From an uncultured Desulfobacteraceae bacterium (GTDB lineage Bacteria; Desulfobacterota; Desulfobacteria; Desulfobacterales; Desulfatirhabdiaceae): 34,144 nucleotides of DNA. Where the stretch lies: the NCBI GenBank assembly GCA_903909505.1, contig CAIVVZ010000124.1, positions 1-34,144 of the forward strand. The letters are read 5' to 3'. Below, one piece after another: positions 16,663 through 25,677 of this stretch (its first letter is position 1; each line of letters begins with the position of its first letter). Below the pieces are notes generated by a model. It saw nothing but the letters and a program-made list of their open reading frames with translations. It had not been told where the DNA came from and ran no database searches. Made by a program: the position numbers and the translations under genes.

Positions 16663-16853
16663 TCATTATCCTTATTGAAGATCTTCCTTAAGATGGCTTT
16701 CAGGGATACGGTCCCTGTTTCCTTCTCGATATGAGGCGTTCCAACACCATATTCATGCATTTTATGGAACAGCCCATTTTTTTCTTGATTTCTCATAGCA
16801 TACTCTTTTTTGAGGAATTTTCAAGCATGATGCTGGATAACTGCAAACGGGAA

Positions 16854-18311
16854 TCACTTCGATTTTGCTAAATCGAGTGCTTGCTGAAGTTTATCCCCAA
16901 GGGTTCCGACAGACTGGTCGGATTTCTGAGCTGAATACTGCTGCCAGTTATCGTCCTCCGGGGCATCCAGTCTCAGGGTGATTTTTCTTTCATCCGTCTT
17001 GATCTCGTCGATCACGACGGTCATGGCACGACCCGGCTTAAGGGATTCAATGGCGGAAGACTGTCCGGAGGATCGAATTCTGGCAAGTGGTAGAATCCCG
17101 ACAACGCCGGGCTCCAGGGTGACGATATATCCCCATTTTTCCCGTTTTTGAATCATGCCCTCCAGGGTCTGTCCGGTCTTGTACTTTTCCGGAACATCCA
17201 TCCACGGGTCGCCTTCCGCGTCCTTGATGCTGAGAGAAACGCGCTTTTTCAACAGGTCGATTTCCTTGATCAGGACAAAAACCTGATCTCCCGACTGAAG
17301 AAAATCTTCCGGCCGGTTGACCCGATGAGTATAGCTGATTTCGGAAAGATGAACCAGTCCATCAATACCGGGCGCCAGTTCCACAAAGGCCCCAAAAGGC
17401 GCCAGCCGGGTAATTTTTCCTTTTACCCGATCGCCGGCATGAAATTGATCGCTGATATGGCTCCATGGATTATCCAGAACCTGTTTGATGGACAGGGCAA
17501 TCTTCGGATCATCTTCCGGCCTTGGCTGAATCGCGATGACAACCACCTGAACCGGATCATCGGCCTGGAGGACGTCTTCGGGTTTTTCAATGTGCGACCA
17601 ACTGATTTCGGATATCGGCACCAGGCCCGTCAGTCCGGGTATCAATTCGACGAATGCGCCATAGGGCATGATCCGGGCAACCCTGCCGGTACAGACGCTG
17701 CCCACGGAGAGCGTTTTCAGAAACAACTCTTTCTTACTCTCCATATCCTGTTTTAACAACTCGCGCCTGGAAACAACGATATTTTTGCCCCTTTCTTCAA
17801 ACTGAAGGATCAAAAAATCAAAGGACTGCCCGATAAAAGATTCGGGATTTTCAATATAGGACAGGTCCATCTGGCTGACAGGGCAAAAGGCACGAGTATG
17901 CTGAATGTCCACATGGAATCCGCCCTTGCATTGTTCGATGACTTTTCCGTTTACCGGAATTGCGTTATGAAAGGCTTCATTGAGCAGGGTGTTGTCCCCG
18001 GATCCGGAAATGGCTTTTGAAAGCAGGATTTCATCCCCTTTAGCGGAAACCACATAAAGCTCAACAATATCTCCAATGGCGTATGGAAATTCACCCTTGG
18101 AATTCAACAGATCCGCTCTGTTGGCCACTCCGTCTATCTGGGTTCCGGTATCCAGAAAGACGAAATCTTTTCCAATTGAAATAATGCGGCCGGAGATTTT
18201 ATTGCCGACCTCAATATTCCGTGTGATTTTGGAGCTGTAGGATTCCAGCAGATCTGCAAAACTGGGTTCAGCGTCTTCCGCGGGGAATTCTTCTTCAGAA
18301 AAGGATGACAT
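16854..18311 (-). CDS. S1 RNA-binding protein with five S1 repeats (ribosomal S1-like)
   Basis: This 485-residue protein contains five S1 (OB-fold) repeats at about residues 35-105, 112-190, 197-280, 285-355 and 370-450. The third and fourth are the most typical (YGAFVELIPGLTGLVPISEISW and FGAFVELAPGIDGLVHLSEISYTH). The protein is acidic at the N-terminus. Ribosomal protein S1 usually has four to six repeats and helps mRNA bind the 30S subunit; this one could be the S1 protein or an S1-type regulator, since gram-negative genomes often have a longer canonical copy elsewhere. AGAGGA lies about 9 bases before the ATG. It lies upstream of the two RNA helicases on the same strand. Confidence 0.88.
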   Translation of the reverse strand: MSSFSEEEFPAEDAEPSFADLLESYSSKITRNIEVGNKISGRIISIGKDFVFLDTGTQIDGVANRADLLNSKGEFPYAIGDIVELYVVSAKGDEILLSKAISGSGDNTLLNEAFHNAIPVNGKVIEQCKGGFHVDIQHTRAFCPVSQMDLSYIENPESFIGQSFDFLILQFEERGKNIVVSRRELLKQDMESKKELFLKTLSVGSVCTGRVARIMPYGAFVELIPGLTGLVPISEISWSHIEKPEDVLQADDPVQVVVIAIQPRPEDDPKIALSIKQVLDNPWSHISDQFHAGDRVKGKITRLAPFGAFVELAPGIDGLVHLSEISYTHRVNRPEDFLQSGDQVFVLIKEIDLLKKRVSLSIKDAEGDPWMDVPEKYKTGQTLEGMIQKREKWGYIVTLEPGVVGILPLARIRSSGQSSAIESLKPGRAMTVVIDEIKTDERKITLRLDAPEDDNWQQYSAQKSDQSVGTLGDKLQQALDLAKSK

Positions 18312-18390
18312 CTGTCGTTTTCCTCTTATTTATTTTAACTGAATGATTGAATGATGGCGGGCATCTTTTGCTATGTCACCTGGCCATATC

Positions 18391-18410
18391 CAATCGCATT
18401 GTTGCGATTG
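18391..18410. repeat. Short perfect hairpin between the protease and S1 genes
   Basis: CAATCGCA (18391-18398), loop TTGT, TGCGATTG (18403-18410) form an 8-bp perfect stem in the 188-base gap after the zinc-protease-like gene. No T-run follows on the minus strand. Confidence 0.4.
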
Positions 18411-18499
18411 CCGGTTGCAGAAGATCACACCCGATAAGTTGAAATTCCTGAAACTATCAGACAAAACAGACGTGTTGTCAATCTTTTACAATGTTCCCT

Positions 18500-20239
18500 T
18501 TAAATTTTCCAAACACCACTCAGCATGAACCAGATCAACCCGTCCGTTGTCGGCACATAGGTCATGTCAATCCGGTATGAGATGCCATCAAAGATTACCT
18601 CCGGGATATGCAGAATATAGTTGCTGTCCACCAAGGTCAGGGTTGATGACTGGGAAATTTCACATCCATCAGGGTTTGTGGTTTCACCGAAATTCGTCAG
18701 CCTGACCTGTGTCGTCGATACAGCCGGGTCATACAGGAAATCGCCCCATAAATTGGGATTCGTGTTTATGATTGGGACAAAGAGATGATATGTCGAACCC
18801 GTCAGAGACAGGGATGCTGCGCAGGGATTCGCGCCCGGATAAATATAACGCATTCCCATGCTGTCATAAATGGTCAGGTTTCTTTTCTGTTTGCCGGTAC
18901 TTCCATAACCATACATGACTTTGTCAATATCGGTCGGATAGCCGGAAACATTTCCATATAAATCCCGCAGATTCAGCCAGTGACCCATTTCGTGCAGGGC
19001 TACAGTATGTACATCCATGGATTTACCAGGGGTGGAGGCATCCGTGCTCCATGGAAATTTTGTGTTGAATGTGATGTCACATTCACTGATAACGCCGTTA
19101 GAGCTTCGAATTGATGTTTGTCCGATAATTGAACCATCATGAAGATCCGCCCAGATAATTTCGTTGGTTTGATTCGTGGCGGAATTTACAGCAGTGGTTG
19201 TGCCGGCAAACTTGAAGGAAAAATTTTTGTTGGGAACCGCATTCCAGGTATCGGCCGCATCCTGGACCGCCCTTAAAAAGGCGGTATTGCCATTCGGGTT
19301 GACATTGAACTCCACAATCGGACTGGCGCCGGTCCATTTGCTGCCGCCATAGGAAAAGGTTACTGAAAAGGGAAAGGAGTTGGATTTATCGCCGGCAGGA
19401 GTCGTCAGATAAACCGGACCACTGCCGGCCGAGGCTGAATAGCCGTCGCTGGCCTTAAAAACAGGTACATTCACCACGACATCGGAATCCGACCATGAAG
19501 ACACACAGGATGGGCATCCGTAATACACATTGCTTTTATAGTAGAAATACGGGGTTCCTGGCGATGCGCCCAGATTGCTGCCGCTGATGGTGATCAAGGT
19601 GTTGGTTCCGGCCGATGCCGAAGAAGGGAAGATGCCGGAAATCGTTTGGACCGAAGATATGGATTCTGAATTCAGCAAGTTCTGACTTTCAGGATTTCCC
19701 GGAATCTCGCCTGTCAGCGCTTTGGAAATGCGCTCCTTGAATTTCATCAATGGCACTTTGCCGACTTTATCATCATGGACAGAGAATTTACCCTGAAACC
19801 CGCCGTGGATGCGAAACCATGGGGTATTATCCCCGGTATTTACAAGGCCATCTTCTGCAACCTGTTGATCCGTAAGAGGTCGGACAAAGATCACCACTTT
19901 TTCACCGACAGAAAAATCCGGGACATCCGTTACTTCCACGGTGGTGTCTCCAATCTGTCCACCCGGTATGACAATGGCGATGTTGCCGGAATGGGCACTT
20001 CCCTTTAAACGCTCTTCCGTGGAAATGACAACCCTCGTATAAATTTCGGTTTTGTCCCGGTTCCAATGACTTTTTCGATGCAAAACCCGGCCCACGATAA
20101 TGGAATCGGCGCCGGACGACAGTTCTTCCACGCTCATTTCCAGCATCAGGGCCGCGGCATTCTCTGCGACTCCCATGATTGTAATGAATAATACGAGAAC
20201 AATTGCGATCATATTATTGTGGGTTTTAGGTGAGCTCAT
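18500..20239 (-). CDS. Secreted zinc-metalloprotease-like protein with IPT/TIG domain
   Basis: This 579-residue protein starts with a signal peptide (about residues 8-30). Next is a domain of about 110 residues (SVEELSSGADSIIVGRVL through VPDFSVGEKVVIFV), then an IPT/TIG immunoglobulin-like domain (about 200-280, ISGIFPSSASAGTNTLITISG). The protease region has HEMGHWLNLRD, giving H416, E417, H420 and D426. This fits an HExxHxxxxxD zinc site, as in snapalysin-type metzincins, with Asn423 at the usual Gly. A 'DSMGMRYIYPGA' stretch supplies a Met-turn-like segment. A beta-rich C-terminal domain follows. The ATG at 20239 is preferred to 20269 because GGAAAGGAT stands 7 bases upstream. The substrate is unknown. 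Confidence 0.82.
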   Translation of the reverse strand: MSSPKTHNNMIAIVLVLFITIMGVAENAAALMLEMSVEELSSGADSIIVGRVLHRKSHWNRDKTEIYTRVVISTEERLKGSAHSGNIAIVIPGGQIGDTTVEVTDVPDFSVGEKVVIFVRPLTDQQVAEDGLVNTGDNTPWFRIHGGFQGKFSVHDDKVGKVPLMKFKERISKALTGEIPGNPESQNLLNSESISSVQTISGIFPSSASAGTNTLITISGSNLGASPGTPYFYYKSNVYYGCPSCVSSWSDSDVVVNVPVFKASDGYSASAGSGPVYLTTPAGDKSNSFPFSVTFSYGGSKWTGASPIVEFNVNPNGNTAFLRAVQDAADTWNAVPNKNFSFKFAGTTTAVNSATNQTNEIIWADLHDGSIIGQTSIRSSNGVISECDITFNTKFPWSTDASTPGKSMDVHTVALHEMGHWLNLRDLYGNVSGYPTDIDKVMYGYGSTGKQKRNLTIYDSMGMRYIYPGANPCAASLSLTGSTYHLFVPIINTNPNLWGDFLYDPAVSTTQVRLTNFGETTNPDGCEISQSSTLTLVDSNYILHIPEVIFDGISYRIDMTYVPTTDGLIWFMLSGVWKI

Positions 20240-20269
20240 TCTGGTTATCCTTTCCAAATAAATGGTCAT

Positions 20270-20581
20270 GAATCAGCGTACGATTCCCCCCTCACGAATA
20301 AAAATTTCTGGGAGCGAGGGCTTCCAGCCCTCAATTGGCAGGCAGGATGCCTGCGCACCCAAAGGTATTTTTATGGTTTAATATGCCATTTTATTCTGGA
20401 ATAATAACCATCACTTTATAAAAAAGCAAATACAGTACCAGGTGAATGCAGATGTGTGAAATTAATTTTCGGGCAACGGAAGCCGAAAAAAAGCTTGGTG
20501 GGGTTTCTCAGGAAACTGGCAAGTCAGGCAGAAATGATGGCAATAGCGGCTGGGACTGGCCCCGCATCGACCGACGCGTCG
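20270..20581. other. Intergenic region, no supported gene
   Basis: These 312 bases hold the double-hairpin repeat at 20310-20360 and otherwise AT-rich sequence. A plus-strand frame of about 50 codons from 20452 (MCEINFRATEAEKKLG...) runs into the end of the radical SAM gene; it has no family resemblance and is not called. Confidence 0.5.
20310..20360. repeat. REP-like double hairpin
   Basis: Two adjacent perfect palindromic stems: GAGGGCTTCCAGCCCTC (20316-20332) and GCAGGCAGGATGCCTGC (20338-20354). The consensus-like text 'gagggc..ccagccctc ... ggcaggc..gatgcctgcgcaccc' looks like an interspersed palindromic element. It lies upstream of the protease gene start and after the convergently placed radical SAM 3' end. 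Confidence 0.6.
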
Positions 20582-22312
20582 TTACGCCGGCATCGCTTTG
20601 CAGGTAACCCATTGTGAGCGAACGGCCCGTGGGGCGATCGCATCTGCTTGGGTATCTGACAGGGAAAGCGCGGCAGCATTCTTTTCGTAAAAAGTATTCG
20701 GCTCATATGTCCAGCCGGCTGCCAGACGTTTTTCCTCTTTTTCTATGTTTGAGCTGAGATATCGGCCCAACAGGGGAGCGGCGATACGGGACTTCCATCC
20801 AAACGCGGCATAAAGATCGGTTAAAAGTGAATCCATCCGACTGGCCATCTCATGGTTTTGTCCATACCATTTTCTCATTGCCCATACGGCACCGGCCGAG
20901 GAGGTGGCCAGGGATTGGTTTTCCCATAAAAAACGATTCCGAACACGCGGGTTTGAATGGTTTTTATGTCGCTGCCAGCCGGTCAATTGGGTTCGAATCA
21001 GACGGGCCAGGCTTGGCCCGTTGACTTTGAAATCCCGGATAAAGGCTTTGTGGAGAAAAGACTCTTCCTCTCCGCCTTGAATATGCGGATGCCGGAAATT
21101 GAACCGATACTGCCCGTGGGCATCGGCATGTGAAAATTCAGAGGGATCGATGAGCGTTTTATCCGCTTTATGCTTTTCATACAGCGGCGTGCCTGAATTG
21201 GGGGTATAAAGCATGAACTGGTGAAAATCGGTCCCATGACTGACTGCATGGTCAATAATCTGAATCATGTCTTGCGGCCGATGGTGCTCCATGCCGATGA
21301 TGGAAGAGCCGAGCACGCGAATGCCGTGAGACTGTAAAGTCCGGACCAGGGACCTTGTATCAATGTTTTTAAGTTTCTGATACTGGCTTTGCTCGCCTTC
21401 CAGTCCCATCCATACCCACGATACGCCTAGCCCGATGAGTTGCTCCGTGGTGTACGACTGTAAAACGCGGGCGGAGCTGAAGACGTATAGGGCCCAGCTC
21501 TTGTTGTGCGTTTCCATTAATTCGAGCAGCCGCAGTGCCCGGCGACGATGCAGTAGAAAATTCTCATCCATGACAAAGAACGACTTAATTCTGAGACTTT
21601 TTTCCAGTTCACACATGACGTTGTACAGTTCGTCTCCGGTTTCGTAAAAATTGACAAATTTTCCCTTGCCGCCAAAAAGCGCAGAGGTCGAACAGAAATT
21701 ACAGCCGACCGGACATCCCGCTGATGGCAGCAGCATGGCTGCGGTGCTACCGGGCTTCTCCTTGAGCGTCATTCCCATGATACGGGTTCCATATCCCGAA
21801 TACGAAAGCGGATGCCGGACCGGGGCGTGTACATCCTGACCGAGAAAGGCCTTGAACCACGCGACCCCATCTCCCTTGACGATATGATCCGCATCAACGA
21901 TATCGTGAATATTCTCCAGGTTTGCGATATGGCCGCCAAGCACTAAGGTCGCTCGGGGTTGATGTCGGCGCACCAGTTCACACATCCGGACGACTTTGGC
22001 GACATTCGGAATAATTGCGCTGATTCCGATAATGTCGTAGGTATTGTGCGTGATTTCCTCGATAAAGCGGTCCTGGGTCGGAAAATCGAGCAGGGTGCAC
22101 GGCGAATCGATATTGTTCTGAATGAGCATCAATCCGAAGCTGCGATGAAACATGCGAAGGGAAAATGCACCCTGAAAGCGGGTTACCTGGTTCTGATAAA
22201 GCTCCATCGGGTTGATTTTTCGGCTGCCGAATGCATCATCTTGTGCATAGGGGCCGAAAACGCTGGATAAAAGAATCCTGGCCTTGGTTTCCAGTGGATG
22301 TGTCGTCGGCAT
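20582..22312 (-). CDS. B12-binding-type radical SAM protein
   Basis: This 576-residue protein has an N-terminal cobalamin-binding-like Rossmann region (about 10-160: YDIIGISAIIPNVAKV, LVLGGHIAN) without an obvious DxHxxG base ligand. A radical SAM core follows, with the CxxxCxxC cluster motif C200, C204, C207 in AGCPVGCNFCSTS and a later GSSIIGMEHHRPQDM. A helical C-terminal extension (about 420-560) has no clear relative. Family members do radical chemistry such as methylation or methylthiolation; the substrate cannot be told. AAGGAG lies 7 bases before the ATG. It follows the MBL-fold gene on the same strand by 114 bases and may be cotranscribed with it. Confidence 0.88.
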   Translation of the reverse strand: MPTTHPLETKARILLSSVFGPYAQDDAFGSRKINPMELYQNQVTRFQGAFSLRMFHRSFGLMLIQNNIDSPCTLLDFPTQDRFIEEITHNTYDIIGISAIIPNVAKVVRMCELVRRHQPRATLVLGGHIANLENIHDIVDADHIVKGDGVAWFKAFLGQDVHAPVRHPLSYSGYGTRIMGMTLKEKPGSTAAMLLPSAGCPVGCNFCSTSALFGGKGKFVNFYETGDELYNVMCELEKSLRIKSFFVMDENFLLHRRRALRLLELMETHNKSWALYVFSSARVLQSYTTEQLIGLGVSWVWMGLEGEQSQYQKLKNIDTRSLVRTLQSHGIRVLGSSIIGMEHHRPQDMIQIIDHAVSHGTDFHQFMLYTPNSGTPLYEKHKADKTLIDPSEFSHADAHGQYRFNFRHPHIQGGEEESFLHKAFIRDFKVNGPSLARLIRTQLTGWQRHKNHSNPRVRNRFLWENQSLATSSAGAVWAMRKWYGQNHEMASRMDSLLTDLYAAFGWKSRIAAPLLGRYLSSNIEKEEKRLAAGWTYEPNTFYEKNAAALSLSDTQADAIAPRAVRSQWVTCKAMPA

Positions 22313-22426
22313 GATGGGTCTCCTTGTTTACATTTAATTCTCGGTGGAGACACCATATTATCTCAGAATGCCCGCGATGGATAGCCGGTCACGGGCTTAT
22401 TACAATGTTATTACAAAAAGCCGTCA

Positions 22427-23176
22427 TTATTCACCTATGGTGTGTATTGCGGCGAACCGGGGCTCATGAAGCGGGATGAGAATATCGGCCAGGGCTTTGA
22501 CCTTCATCATCAAGTTATACGATTCGACGACGTTGACATGGGTTCCCGGTGGAATGACCTCCATTTCCATGGCTTTGACAGCGGCAGGCGGGTCAAAATT
22601 CTCCATGATGACGCAAAAACCCGTTATGGCCGCTTTGCCTGATAAAGTTTGAACCAGTACCGTCAGCCCGCCCGGGGTATGCGCCGGCGTGTGAAGGACC
22701 GAAATGCCGGGCACGATCTCCATGTCTTCTTGAACGATCTGGATCTGACCGTTTTCCTCGATCTCGCAAATATAATCCTCCAAATAGCGATAATCCAGCG
22801 GATGGGGATTGTGAATGGTTTCCAGCTCTTTTTCATGTACATAAAACCGGGCACGGGTGCATTTGTAATCATTTTCGCAATGGTCGTTGTGAAGGTGGGT
22901 ATGAATGACCACATTAATGTCTTCCGGGGTCAGGTTCCAGCGTGCCAGGCCTTCTTCAAACCGGTAGATTCTGCCGCCGATGGCCTTTTCCCGTTCCGGG
23001 GATTGAATAGGATTCATTTCACCCGTGTCCACCAAAATTTTCAGTCCGTTTCCCTCAAGGTACCAGCAATAAATTGGAATGGTATAGGACTGCCCCTGAC
23101 CGTACTGGTAGGTCCTCATGCTCTTGTCAAAAACTTTGGTTCCCACAACAATGGGATGAATACGATATGTTTCCAT
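22427..23176 (-). CDS. MBL-fold hydrolase, N-acyl homoserine lactonase-like
   Basis: The 249-residue metallo-beta-lactamase-fold protein has the HxHxDH zinc motif (HTHLHNDH, H96/H98/D100/H101 counted from the GTG at 23182), a third-strand His in LHTPAHTPGG (H168) and a late His in PLHEPRF (H239). Overall layout and length match the AHL-lactonase (AiiA-like) family. At the place of the usual bridging Asp after ITG there is Phe-Cys (ITGFC, near 187-190), so di-metal chemistry may be altered; some relatives in this family may share this, which I cannot check. The ATG at 23176 is preferred to the GTG at 23182, as GGA lies about 9 bases upstream. No AHL synthase or LuxR gene is near, so true quorum quenching is uncertain. 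Confidence 0.82.
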   Translation of the reverse strand: METYRIHPIVVGTKVFDKSMRTYQYGQGQSYTIPIYCWYLEGNGLKILVDTGEMNPIQSPEREKAIGGRIYRFEEGLARWNLTPEDINVVIHTHLHNDHCENDYKCTRARFYVHEKELETIHNPHPLDYRYLEDYICEIEENGQIQIVQEDMEIVPGISVLHTPAHTPGGLTVLVQTLSGKAAITGFCVIMENFDPPAAVKAMEMEVIPPGTHVNVVESYNLMMKVKALADILIPLHEPRFAAIHTIGE

Positions 23177-23228
23177 AATCACCTATCCAAAAGGAGTAAA
23201 TTTGACTAGTTATAAGCTCATCGAAATT

Positions 23229-23263
23229 ATTTCGTTTGACCAGATTACTGCGTCAAACGAAAT
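23229..23263. promoter_or_regulatory. Operator-like 12-bp inverted repeat upstream of the MBL gene
   Basis: ATTTCGTTTGAC (23229-23240) and GTCAAACGAAAT (23252-23263) are perfect arms separated by 11 bases. The element lies about 53 bp before the MBL start and about 190 bp before the GAF-PAS kinase on the other side, so it could serve either divergent gene. It overlaps a TTGACG that could act as a -35 element on the minus strand. The binding protein is unknown. Confidence 0.6.
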
Positions 23264-23449
23264 TCTGTCAAGAAGTGATTCATTCGTCTTTATCATTCTT
23301 AAATTCTTTCAGTGATAATTATAATATTGAAATATGGTTAAATATTCTGATATGAAACAAAATAGCAATTTTTCCCTCAAGGGACTGACGGTTCTTTCAA
23401 GGATTTTGTTCCGCATATACACAAATTTATTGTTTGTCAGGTGATGATC

Positions 23450-25633
23450 ATGGCTCCAAAACCCACTTATGAGGAACTGGAACAAAGGGTTAACGCACTG
23501 GAATCCACCGATATCTTCGAGCTCAAGCAGTCGAGGGAAACGCTGCAAAAGCGCGCCGAAGAACTGACCGCCCTGAACGCATTGGGAAGGGAACTTGTCC
23601 TCACGCTTTCTCTGGAGCAGACCTGCGTGGACGGGTTAAGGGGCATGGTTAGCGCCGTTCGTCCAGACCTGGCCTTTCTATTCCTGCGAAAGGGGGAAAG
23701 GCTGATCCTGCAGGACGTTTTGCCTCCCCTGTCCAGGCGGCGACTGAGTGAGGTTCCCGAACACCGGGTCGGCGAGTGTCTGTGCGGATTGGTCGTGAAG
23801 GATAACAAGCCGATTTTTTCCATGAATATTTTTGATGATTCACGCTGCACCTGGGAAGAATGCAAGAAAGCCGGCTTCAAGTCGTTTGCTGCGCTGCCGT
23901 TGCAAAGTGCTGATGAAACCATCGGAGTTATCGGCCTGGCTTCGGAAAACGTACGGGATTTTGAACAGCAGGCCGGGTTTCTTGAAACCCTGGCAAGCCA
24001 GATTGCCGTTTCCCTGGTGAACGCCCGGCTGTTTGATGCCGTGCAGAAGGAACTGGCGGAGCGCAAGCGGGCCGAAGCATCGGCGCATTACGAAAGAGAA
24101 AGATTTAAGACTCTCTTGCAGCATGCGCCTGTTGGCATATTATCGATTGATAAAGCCGGGATATTCACTTATGCCAATCCCAAGTTCACGGAGATCTTTG
24201 GCTATGACCTTACGGATGTTCCCGACGGAAGAACATGGTTCCGGCTGGCCTATCCGGATCCGCAGTACAGAAAAAAGGTCATTGCTGACTGGATTCATGA
24301 TCTGAAGACTCATCAACCGGGAGAACAGCGTCCCAGGGTTTTAGATGTCATTTGCAAAAACGGTGGAAAAAAAGTTATCAATTTCATACCGGTAAGTCTG
24401 GAAACCGGTGAAGAACTGGTCGTATGCGAGGACATCACCGAGCGAGTGACCCTGGAAGACCAGCTTCAGCATGCCCAGAAAATGGAGGCGATCGGCATTC
24501 TGGCAGGCGGGGTGGCCCACGATTTTAACAACCTGCTCCAGGGCATCAGCGGCTATGCCCAGCTTCTGATGATGGATAAAAACGCCGGTGATCCGGACGT
24601 GCCCAGACTGAAAGCGATCGAAAAATCGGTTGCACGGGCGGCCCAGCTTGTCCGTCAACTCCTTTTGTTTAGCCGAAAGGAAGTGGTTGAGCGCCGTAAC
24701 GTCAATCTCAGTCAGGAAATGGGGCAGGTCGTCCGAATTCTGGAACGCACCATTCCCAGAATGATTGACATCGAATTTCAACCGGGCAGCCGACTGTGGA
24801 CGGTGAAAGCCGATCCGGCTCAAATCGAGCAGGCGTTGCTAAACCTTGGGATCAATGCTTCAGACGCCATGCCGGAGGGGGGAAAGCTCATCATTCAAAC
24901 CCAGAACGTGGTGATAGACGGAAACCATGCGCGGCCGCATATTGGCGCTCCCCCGGGAAACTATGTGCTGTTGACCGTCTCCGACACTGGCTGCGGCATG
25001 GACAAAGAAACCCTCGATCACATCTTCGAACCGTTTTTTACAACCAAGGGAGTCGGCAAGGGCACGGGACTGGGGCTGGCATCGGTTTATGGAATTATCA
25101 AGGGTCACGGCGGGTATATTTATTGTGAGAGCAGTTTCGAGCATGGAACGACGTTTAAGATTTTTTTGCCGGCCATCGGTCATGAGGGCGCCGAAGCCGA
25201 CTCTCATCCTTCAGAAACGCCTCCTGAAGGCGGGACGGAAACCATACTTGTCGTGGACGACATGCCGGACATCAGGCAACTGGCCTCACAAATGCTTCAG
25301 CGATTCGGCTATACGGTCATGACCGCTGCCAGTGGTGAAGAAGCACTTCAGCTTCATGTCGTCCGAAAAGAACCGATTGATCTGACCATACTGGATCTTG
25401 GCATGCCGGGCATTGGTGGAAACCGGTGTCTTAAGGAACTGCTGGTGTTCAACCCCTTTGCCAAGATCCTGATCGCCAGCGGGTATTGTGGCGACGACAT
25501 GGTAAATAACGCGTTGGAATCCGGAGCCGCCGGTTTCATCGGCAAACCGTATCAGCTCACGGAGTTATTGAGCCGGGTGCGAAGCATTCTGGGCGAGCCG
25601 GATCATCCGCCTGAAGACACCGGTCGAGCCTGA
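23450..25633 (+). CDS. GAF-PAS hybrid sensor histidine kinase
   Basis: This 727-residue soluble kinase starts MAPKPTYEELEQRV, an N-terminal coiled coil common in Desulfobacterota hybrid kinases. A GAF domain (about 42-195) with several Cys (GECLCG, C133, C138) and a PAS domain (about 215-335) follow. HisKA has H357 in GGVAHDFNN; HATPase_c has SDTGCGM (511-517), FEPFFTTKG and GTGLGLASV. A C-terminal receiver has VVDDMPD, D649 and K699. No transmembrane segment is seen, so it senses an internal signal. CAGGTG lies 6 bases before the ATG at 23450; a GTG nine bases earlier is in frame. It is followed by the convergent VWA gene at 25678. Confidence 0.93.
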   Translation: MAPKPTYEELEQRVNALESTDIFELKQSRETLQKRAEELTALNALGRELVLTLSLEQTCVDGLRGMVSAVRPDLAFLFLRKGERLILQDVLPPLSRRRLSEVPEHRVGECLCGLVVKDNKPIFSMNIFDDSRCTWEECKKAGFKSFAALPLQSADETIGVIGLASENVRDFEQQAGFLETLASQIAVSLVNARLFDAVQKELAERKRAEASAHYERERFKTLLQHAPVGILSIDKAGIFTYANPKFTEIFGYDLTDVPDGRTWFRLAYPDPQYRKKVIADWIHDLKTHQPGEQRPRVLDVICKNGGKKVINFIPVSLETGEELVVCEDITERVTLEDQLQHAQKMEAIGILAGGVAHDFNNLLQGISGYAQLLMMDKNAGDPDVPRLKAIEKSVARAAQLVRQLLLFSRKEVVERRNVNLSQEMGQVVRILERTIPRMIDIEFQPGSRLWTVKADPAQIEQALLNLGINASDAMPEGGKLIIQTQNVVIDGNHARPHIGAPPGNYVLLTVSDTGCGMDKETLDHIFEPFFTTKGVGKGTGLGLASVYGIIKGHGGYIYCESSFEHGTTFKIFLPAIGHEGAEADSHPSETPPEGGTETILVVDDMPDIRQLASQMLQRFGYTVMTAASGEEALQLHVVRKEPIDLTILDLGMPGIGGNRCLKELLVFNPFAKILIASGYCGDDMVNNALESGAAGFIGKPYQLTELLSRVRSILGEPDHPPEDTGRA

Positions 25634-25677
25634 ATGAAATTCCCTCTCTGGTAATCATTTCTGCCGGTATTTGACCG

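Noticed and set aside
15919..16734. Plus-strand frame of 271 codons opposite the DEAD-box helicase
   Set aside because: It mirrors the helicase motifs and has no recognisable domain.
20452..20604. Small plus-strand frame starting MCEINFRATEAE
   Set aside because: About 50 codons, weak ribosome site, runs into the 3' end of the radical SAM gene, no family resemblance.
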